Part shown: in pieces, positions 56,801-64,000 of the stretch
How the letters are laid out: the number at the start of each line of letters is the position of its first letter
Numbering within the stretch: the stretch's first letter is position 1
Assembly (NCBI GenBank): GCA_013365365.1
Contig: JABVXU010000001.1
Coordinates: forward strand, 248,001 to 312,000
DNA length: 64,000 nt
Direction of reading: 5' to 3'
From: Cruorifilaria tuberocauda
Lineage: Eukaryota; Nematoda; Chromadorea; Rhabditida; Onchocercidae
The notes under the pieces: generated by a model
Databases searched by the model: none
Told to the model about the DNA's origin: nothing
The model's input: only the letters and a program-made list of their open reading frames with translations
Position numbers and translations under genes: made by a program

Positions 56801-57097
56801 CTTCTCCACAGTTCTTGATAGTTCCCGGGAAATAAAGCACAATAATTTCCCGCTTCAAGAAAAGAGCAAACTTCCAACAGCTTGAAGTGGGATATAAAAT
56901 ATATGATATTTTCTCCGAGTAATCAAGCGTTATTAACATTTTATCGGATAAAATATTTATGCATTATGTCAAGAGGATTTTTCATTTGGAATTACTACTT
57001 TTTTTTGCAGGTTGATTCTATGGATTATTGTCCACCTGCAGCATGCTCGTTGGTTTTTTTTTTAGTTTATTTTGTTAATCTGAGCCGTTTGAATTAG
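50890..57097 (+). CDS. innexin gap-junction protein
   Basis: Thirteen exons give about 498 residues: 50890-50962, 51178-51291, 51567-51700, 52028-52109, 52501-52604, 52994-53059, 53184-53363, 53556-53705, 53868-53993, 54386-54434, 55818-56018, 56563-56693 and 57011-57097. Innexins form hexameric or octameric gap-junction channels between cells. The N-terminus MFLGIPGLNKF, the family signature YYQWVPF at the second membrane pass, and FPRVVYCDY in the second extracellular loop are diagnostic. Four membrane segments fall in exons 2, 4, 7 and 9. The first extracellular loop has the expected two Cys (IRCLV and HDYCF). The C-terminal half is cytoplasmic and ends in an unusual hydrophobic piece (SLVFFLVYFVNL). 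Exon 7 may instead start at 53205 (both starts keep phase), and the last exon is the least certain. Confidence 0.93.
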
Positions 57098-58545
57098 TTT
57101 TGATCAAAAATGAGTTACAATTAATCTTATGTATACTATAGGCATTATTGTAATTTTTTATGTTAAAGGCAGCAATTTCCAAAGGCCGAAATATGTTCGA
57201 TGAAAAAACCGTTAACTGAAAAAGCAAATGAGTGATGATGTTTCTGGTTAATGCTTCTTTTCGTAAGTTCATTTAATCATTTTCTCATTTTTCTTTTTCG
57301 TGCAACTTCATCACACTTTCGAAATGTTCTCTTCACAAAAACTTTCCTGGATTAGTGCTTCCTAGCAGGCATTTTGATATTCAGTCTATATTATAACAAA
57401 ACAGAAGACAGATGAACTTTCGTTACGGTCCTTTGTTACATTTTCATTATGGTTTTTGTTACTAATAGCATTCAATCATGTTGGGTTACCAGAGTTGTCA
57501 TATCATTCTGTATTGTCTACTCATTGTTCATCTGTTTTTCGGCAGCAGCATCATTCTGCCTTGGCATTAAATTCCAAATGTGTAAGAGTTGGCATTGCTG
57601 ATACTGCTGCCATAATTGAATAAAAGTGAAAATAAAAGAGAAATAAATCTGAATCAGAGTGAATGTGGTGAAGCTTTAGGGAGCTACTTTCTAGAATTTT
57701 GTTTTATCACAGCCGAGAAAAACTAACGAGAAATTAGGATGAAGAATACTTATTGAATGTTACTACCAAAAGCTTGCATTAATTTTTTGTTTTCATATAT
57801 AATTTATTAGGCATTTTATTATTTATAAATTTTTAAGAGAAAAAAATTAGTAGTTGCCAGTCGGTACTATCGAAAATAGAAAGTATACCAACAATTAGCG
57901 AAAGAGCGGAGAGGCGCGATAGCAGCAATTTTTTAATTGTTGGAGGGAGAGATAAAGTGCTTTACGAACTCCTTTTTTTGTTTTGTTGAAGTGTCATATT
58001 ATGAAAAGGTTATGTTATAAACAAGTGACCAATGCATAATTATTTTAATATAAGACTGTTTATCATATTGTTTCAAGATTGAAAGTATTATATAGCTTGA
58101 AATCCCTAATATTTTTATCAAGTGCTTCACATTCAGATGTTTTTACTGATTTTTTTTGATTTTAATATGAACAACGACGTAATTGCGCTACTCTTATATA
58201 CAGTTTCAAATCTATCTACCAGATACTTGTGAGCAATCTTTTTTTGAAAATAAAGTTAATCTTTTTGCGAAATTGTTCTGATTAACTGTTGTTTTATTAC
58301 AGTTTGGGTATTTCTGTGCTACTCTGTCTATCCTCTTCTTTTTTTCTAAATAATAGTGTTTTTGGAATTTCATATAATTTGGATAGACGAGTTCTACAAT
58401 AGAAAGATTTTCATCATTTTTAAGTAAAGCACTTAATAACTTAATACTTATCCGAAGATCTTAAGTGATGTATGAATTTTTGCAAAAATGCACTCTTGTC
58501 TCCTTCGCAGGTTTTTCACTTCTCTTCATCCAACATTCCTTTTCA
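57098..58545. other. intergenic region
   Basis: AT-rich between the innexin and COPS9 genes. It holds the innexin 3' UTR. No exon was recognised. A splice-leader-like TTTTCAG at about 58540-58546 marks the likely 5' end of the next mRNA. Confidence 0.5.
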
Positions 58546-58657
58546 GAAAGTGAACTACTTTGGGATTAGTTTCGTTTTGGTTGGGAAAACTGTCGTTAGT
58601 GGCGAACACGCAAACTTTTTTGTTGATAGGTTTCCTGAATTTCCAAACAACGCAGAA

Positions 58658-58879
58658 ATGCCGGGTTCTCAAAGTGCAGCTGTTCTAGCGGGGAGTAGTG
58701 CTAATAACTATTGTATACTCGATGGTAATGATTCGCAGAATGCAGATATGATGGATTTTGATGATAGTTCCGGTCCAGCAGATCCGCGGCTCGAAAAACT
58801 TGAAAAGCAGCATCAGCAATTACTACATGCCGATTTTTATAATGATTTCGGTGATTTATTTGATAATATTAAAGTTTAG
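58658..58879 (+). CDS. COPS9: COP9 signalosome subunit 9 (COPS9/CSNAP) homologue
   Basis: A single exon encodes 73 residues from ATG 58658 to TAG 58877-58879. The C-terminal stretch LLHADFYNDFGDLFD matches the conserved acidic-aromatic tail of CSN9 (HADFFNDFEDLFD in vertebrates), which docks onto the CSN3-CSN5-CSN6 part of the COP9 signalosome. That complex removes NEDD8 from cullins. The acidic MMDFDDSSGPADPR region precedes it. The protein is slightly longer than the 57-residue human one. The open frame extends upstream to 58472, but a TTTTCAG at about 58540-58546 and the acidic start of the protein favour ATG 58658 (frame before it reads like UTR). The assignment rests on the short tail motif. 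Confidence 0.85.
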   Translation: MPGSQSAAVLAGSSANNYCILDGNDSQNADMMDFDDSSGPADPRLEKLEKQHQQLLHADFYNDFGDLFDNIKV

Positions 58880-59703
58880 AATCTAATTTTCCATGACAAG
58901 AATATCAATGTTAGGGAGCTGTATAATTGCCAGAAAGCTACTATTTGTGGAACTTTTTCCATTTTATATGCATCGTTTCTGATAGTTTTTGGAACATTGT
59001 TGTTCATTTTGTAATACATTCTGTAAAATTCTGCTTCTTAATGCGCGCTAGCAACCTGTTTGGAGTTTGCAAATTAATTTGTGTGGAGTTGACCTGTTTG
59101 AAGTTTAGAAGATTAGTTTGTGTGAAAAGCTATTATATTTTGGATGATTTGTGTTCGTGGATATTTTCCAAACATTTGATAATTTGTTAATTACGTTCTG
59201 AATGTTTCTCGTTTATTGAATTCATTTGCGTCTGAATGTATCACGAAATTTTCGTAATTTCAAAAATAAATTTTCAGTTCACTCACAGGAAAAAATAATA
59301 CAAACTGCACTTGACTTCGCGATCCACGTAATAATGAATTAATTATGTAATGAGCTCTGCAGACTCATTTTTTATAGTGTATATTATTTATCAATTAATG
59401 CATAAGTGACAAACTGACTGGCAATGTCTGTAAAACGACGGTGGTTTGAGTTGCAGTGTTTCTTCCGGCATTGGTTAGCTTAGTTTAATTATATCTGCAT
59501 GATTTTGATTCTTTGGTAATCTTGATAGTCTAATTGAGAGTAGGCTGGAATGCAGTGCCCAGGAGACGAGTGAACAGGAAAAAGTGTGTTAAGATTGGTA
59601 AATTTAGTAGAGTAATATGACTTTGGTTACTCGGGATTAAATTTTTAAAGATTTTTGGTCTCAACATTAATTAATGGTTTTTGATGAGATTTTTTATTTC
59701 CAG
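58880..59703. other. intergenic region
   Basis: Contains the COPS9 3' UTR, with an AATAAA near 59265. A patch rich in G and C at about 59540-59590 could hold a 5' exon or the promoter of the GalNAc-transferase gene, but its frames do not match in phase. Confidence 0.4.
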
Positions 59704-59728
59704 GTCATCCTTATTATCCTTGCTTGCA

Positions 59729-62700
59729 ATGTGCTTTATGTTGTTTGTTTTTACCCTTGCCTATAATCTAAGTCAGTCCCAGGTATGTTTGTACCCATTC
59801 TTCATTTAGTCCAGTGAATAAATTTCAAGTCACCCAAATACGTTCATAACGTCAGTTGCATACAAATGGTTCATTTTCATATATACTACTTACAGTATTG
59901 TTATTTTGTTCTTTAAAATTTCAGGAAATTATACGGTATCATATGAAGTATGATCGCGAAAAGCCCGTAGGTATACTCCGTGGAGGGTGAGCCTTTTTTT
60001 TCATTATGTATATGGAAAATATACTGTACATATCACCGCTGGCAGCTGTAGGAAATTTTCTGAAATTCAGCAGAAGAGTGAGCAATGAGGAAGAATTCCG
60101 AATTGGTAAGAAAAGCAAAGGTCAAGAGAAACATCTAAATGCCAATGATGAATTACCTGGTGACCCGGATCCAGATACAGTCTTTAAATTGGGAGAAATT
60201 GGAAATTTCGAACCAAAAAAGGCACAGTGGCAACCAGGAAATTATGGTATTTACTTAACAACTTAATTTCTAAATGATTTAATCTGATCATTCGTTCTTT
60301 GATGAATAAGTTATGCTATTTTGCTGACTCAAAATTATACTCTGAGATATCTATCTGGATTATACGCCTTGAACTGAGAAGAGAGAACTTCTGTATTGCT
60401 TTTCAGTTATTTAGAATTTCACTTTTAGGAGAAATGGGTGAACCAGTTATTGTAGATAAAACTTTACCGGAAGTTAAGAAAGCGATGAGAGAATATGGTT
60501 TCAATACTTACGTGAGCGACATGATTTCTTTAAACCGAAGTGTTCCTGATGTAAGGATGGATGAGTGAGTATTATAAGTATGGTTTAGCGGTATATTAAG
60601 AATGGAAGGAATGTACGTGAAAGTTTTATTTTCATTACAGAAAATTAAAAATTTTTTCATTTTAAGAAGCATATTTGAATTCTGTCACTTTGCATCATTT
60701 CTTGATTTTAGATTTTTTCAGATGCAAATATTGGCATTATCCGGAAGATTTGCCTACTGTAAGTATTGTCATTGCCTTTCATAACGAAGGTTGGACACCA
60801 TTGCTACGCACTGTTCATTCTGTTTTATTACGTTCTCCATTACATTTAATCAAAGAAATCATTCTGGTTGATGATTTTAGTGACAAAGGTGCTTTATGTT
60901 TAACGATATTTATTTTATATGTATTGTCAGTCCAAAGGATGTTTTGTAAGTACACGAACTTTAATATATCCAGATAATAAATATTTTAGTAAAATACGTT
61001 GCTGCACCAAAAAAAAATAAATATGTTGCCATTTCTAAGATAAATTTTTCCTTAAATATTTCTGGAAATCAGTCAGTGCTTGCAATTTATTCTCTCTCCG
61101 AATGGAGAATTTTTTCTCTTACTCATGATTATGTTTTTTCAAACACTTGTAAATGCTGTTAATGAGTTAGTGTTAACTCTGTACGACTTCATTTTATCAG
61201 CAACTTTTGTTGTAAGTCATTATTAATGCCTAGGTTAATCATTCTTATCGTATTTCTGTTGTTCTTATCACTTCCAATTGAATGAGATTTTTTATATAAC
61301 CGCAAACATTACTTCTCTCTTAAGCGCTTCAGAGTATCAGACTCGAGTCTCATGAATCTCATTCATTATTATTGAAGTGCACATGCAATCGCTGTTGCTG
61401 AAGTCTCGGAATACCGAGTAGTAGTAGCTCAGACATTTAGTTACAAATAATTATACCAATTTCACCAAATTTTCAGTTTGAAATCTCAGTTTGTTTATGG
61501 ACTAGAACTTTGTTTAAGTATTCTAAGTTTCACTAAAAATCATTCTCAGTTTATAAATAACTTTCATTATGTTCAAAAGTAGTGAGAAAGTAATGTAAAA
61601 GGGTGATTTTTTTTAATATCATAAGGTTAATGATCTGTGTAATAAATCTTGCATTTTTCAGAGCATTTAAAAAGTCGTTTGGATATTTACGTGAAGCAGT
61701 TCAATGGAAAAGTAAAATTAATCCGGAATGCTGAGCGCGAAGGACTTATTCGCACGAGGAGTATAGGAGCGAAAGAAGCAGTTGGCGATGTGATCATATT
61801 TCTCGATGCTCACTGTGAAGTAAACATTAATTGGTTACCTCCACTTTTGGCACCGATACGTCAGAACAGGTTTGTGATTTTTACAGTGCTGTAAATGCGT
61901 CGGTTTTAAGATATTTCGAGTCTAGACCATCTAGATGATAGAATCTATTGGTGAAATATAATAGAGCTTTTTATAGGAATAGTTCTTTATTTTTTTTTTC
62001 CAGTGATTAATACATGAAGATGACTTAATTTTTATGATTCAAACAGATTTAGCCGTTAACAGTCATCAGTTTATTTTAGTTTGTTTTGCTCTATAGAACG
62101 CCTAAATTTAAACAATTTGTTGTATTTTTGTTTTTGTCCAATCGGAAACGGTGTTCGAATGTCTAAATTCAGAATTTTTTTGGTTATTAAAGCATAAGTG
62201 TGATTTAATTTTCAGAAAAGTTATGACAGTACCAGTTATAGATGGCATTGACAAAGATGATTGGTCTTATCGAATAGTTTACGGCTCTGCAGATAAGCAT
62301 TACCGGTTATTATATTTTTCCATATCTTTATTTTGTTCATAGTTTTTTTAATATTTGATACAGGTTTATTTTGGAAAATTATTTATTGTAGTGGTATATT
62401 CGAGTGGGGGCTTCTGTACAAAGAAACTGAGATATCAGGACAAGAATTGACGCGAAGAAAACATAACAGTGAACCATTCAGGTCATGACTTTTCAGTTTC
62501 CTCACGAACTTTTGCTTTAGTAACGCTAAGATTATTCTTTTACTTTACAAGTGTTCTTAATTTTTGAAATCTTTCAGGTCCCCAACTCATGCAGGTGGAT
62601 TATTTGCTATTAATAAGAAGTGGTTCAAAGAACTAGGTTATTATGATCCTGGACTGCAAATATGGGGGGGCGAACAATATGAACTGTCCTTTAAAGTTGG

Positions 62701-64000
62701 TTTTTTTATTATGCGAGGCATTTAGATCTTTTAATTCTTTGATTAAAATATGATCAAATTCCAGTTATGATCTCTTCATTTTCTTTTCTACAGGAAAAAA
62801 TTGCAGATTTGGCAGTGTGGAGGCGGAATTTTGTTTGTACCATGTTCTCATGTTGGCCATGTATACCGGTCACATATGCCGTACGGTTTCGGAAAGCTCT
62901 CCGGAAAACCAGTCATTTCAACTGTAATCATTCTTTCATAGGAAGAATTTTTGCTTTCGTAGTTTCTATGCTTGCACCTGTTTTAAATTCGCATTGAAAA
63001 GTTTCAGAATATGCTTCGTGTCATAAAAACATGGATGGATGAATATGATAAGTATTATTATATTCGGGAGCCATCGGCAAAGTATCGCTTACCTGGTGAC
63101 ATCAATTCACAACTCGAGCTTAGGAAAAGCCTAAATTGTAAATCATTCAAGTGGTAAATTTACAATAATCTTAAAATTTACAAATCATTTCATCTTGACA
63201 TTATTACTATATGCTTATCGTCATAATGATAAAAACAGAACAAAGTGTGTGTCAGATGATTGTCTACTGAATGTTGGGATTTTGTATATTCTGCATTTTT
63301 CTGGGATCTTCAAGAATTTAAGGTATATGGAAAAAGTTGCATACGACGTCATTATATCTTATCCGCTTCCACCGGAAAATCACGTATGGGGTGAGGCGAA
63401 AAATCACGCCACAGGTATTTCATTTACTCAGCTTTTTAAAAGTTATTAACATTACTAAATATAGTGGGCTATATTTAATAATGTTATAGTTCTGCATGAA
63501 TTTTGCGATTTTGCCATTTCAACCAAATCTCACACGCTTGCTCACACGTATTTACTTTTGTAAACATTTTATTCCAACTTGTTTAATCAACATTAGCGAC
63601 CATCGTTTCATGATGTAATTTGAGGCGCACCATGTTATTTTGAATTAAGTTTTTGCAGTTCTATACAATTACATGAAGAATAGAACTTTTCCATTGTTTT
63701 TAATATCTATTTTACATTGCATTGTTTAGGAAAATGCATTGATACGATGGGTCGACCTGTACCAGGTATTGTTGGCGCAACTCCATGTCATGGCTATGGT
63801 GGGAATCAGGTAAAATTAGTTTAAGTTTTATTTCATTTTTGTTTCAATATTGAGATCAATGAATGTGTGATTTTGCAAAACATGTTTATTTATTTCCACC
63901 TAAATGTGTAGTAGAGAGAAAACTTATTGTTCATTTATTTACCTGAGTAATAATGTTAGAGAAATCTTTTTTCAAGCTGATCAGACTGAACAAGAAAGGA
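59729..64000 (+). CDS. gly-7: polypeptide N-acetylgalactosaminyltransferase, GALNT7-type (3' end outside window)
   Basis: Thirteen exons are in phase: 59729-59782, 59925-59986, 60071-60246, 60429-60564, 60722-60888, 61662-61869, 62216-62305, 62392-62481, 62578-62695, 62807-62923, 63008-63153, 63323-63414 and 63730-63809 (512 codons so far). This Golgi type II membrane enzyme adds GalNAc to Ser/Thr (mucin-type O-glycosylation). A membrane segment ([14 protein letters not shown]) is followed by a stem, the GT-A catalytic domain with [17 protein letters not shown], the metal-binding DAHCE and the [10 protein letters not shown] motif, then the start of a ricin-type lectin domain ([14 protein letters not shown]). 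[12 protein letters not shown] and [15 protein letters not shown] point to the GALNT7/GLY-7 subfamily, whose members prefer already glycosylated substrates. The start is uncertain: the open frame reaches the acceptor TTTCCAG at 59697-59703. Either ATG 59729 is used or an upstream exon supplies a basic N-terminus. Confidence 0.93.

Overview
This is a window of nuclear DNA from a nematode, most likely a filarial or other spirurid worm (the clade is inference). The evidence is AT-rich sequence, genes split into many short exons by introns ending in TTTCAG-like sites, likely splice-leader acceptor sites (TTTTCAG or similar) just upstream of several start codons, and nematode-typical families: an MSP-domain protein, a DB-module secreted protein, a bestrophin and an innexin. 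No rRNA, tRNA, CRISPR array or intact transposon was recognised. Exon coordinates were worked out by hand by matching splice sites to reading phase. Where phases close perfectly across a recognised family the models are strong.

Left part (about 0.5-14.8 kb): minus-strand coding exons of one or more unrecognised genes, helix-rich with some membrane segments, in AT-rich DNA. A perfect 21-bp hairpin and a small plus-strand ORF lie among them. Next comes a plus-strand F-box protein gene (15.7-19.2 kb), then an AT-rich gap.

Middle: GLRX3/PICOT (22.4-25.1 kb, plus) faces a minus-strand gene for a large disordered protein (25.8-29.1 kb). After a gene-poor stretch comes a minus-strand MSP-domain protein with a long lysine/glutamate tail (33.7-35.4 kb), divergent from a DEAD-box RNA helicase (36.4-41.9 kb, plus). 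A small two-exon minus-strand gene (42.8-43.3 kb) is followed by a secreted DB-module protein (44.1-46.0 kb).

Right part, all plus strand: a bestrophin anion channel (46.9-49.6 kb), an innexin gap-junction protein (50.9-57.1 kb), a COPS9 (CSN9) homologue (58.7-58.9 kb) and a GALNT7/gly-7-type polypeptide GalNAc-transferase (from 59.7 kb) that runs off the right edge at the start of its lectin domain.

The genes do not form an obvious pathway. Points that stand out are two probable GC-AG introns, parallel exon structure in the two glutaredoxin repeats with a CKFS active site in the second, an atypical motif I in the helicase, and two mutually exclusive, phase-consistent splice paths in the unknown gene near 14 kb.
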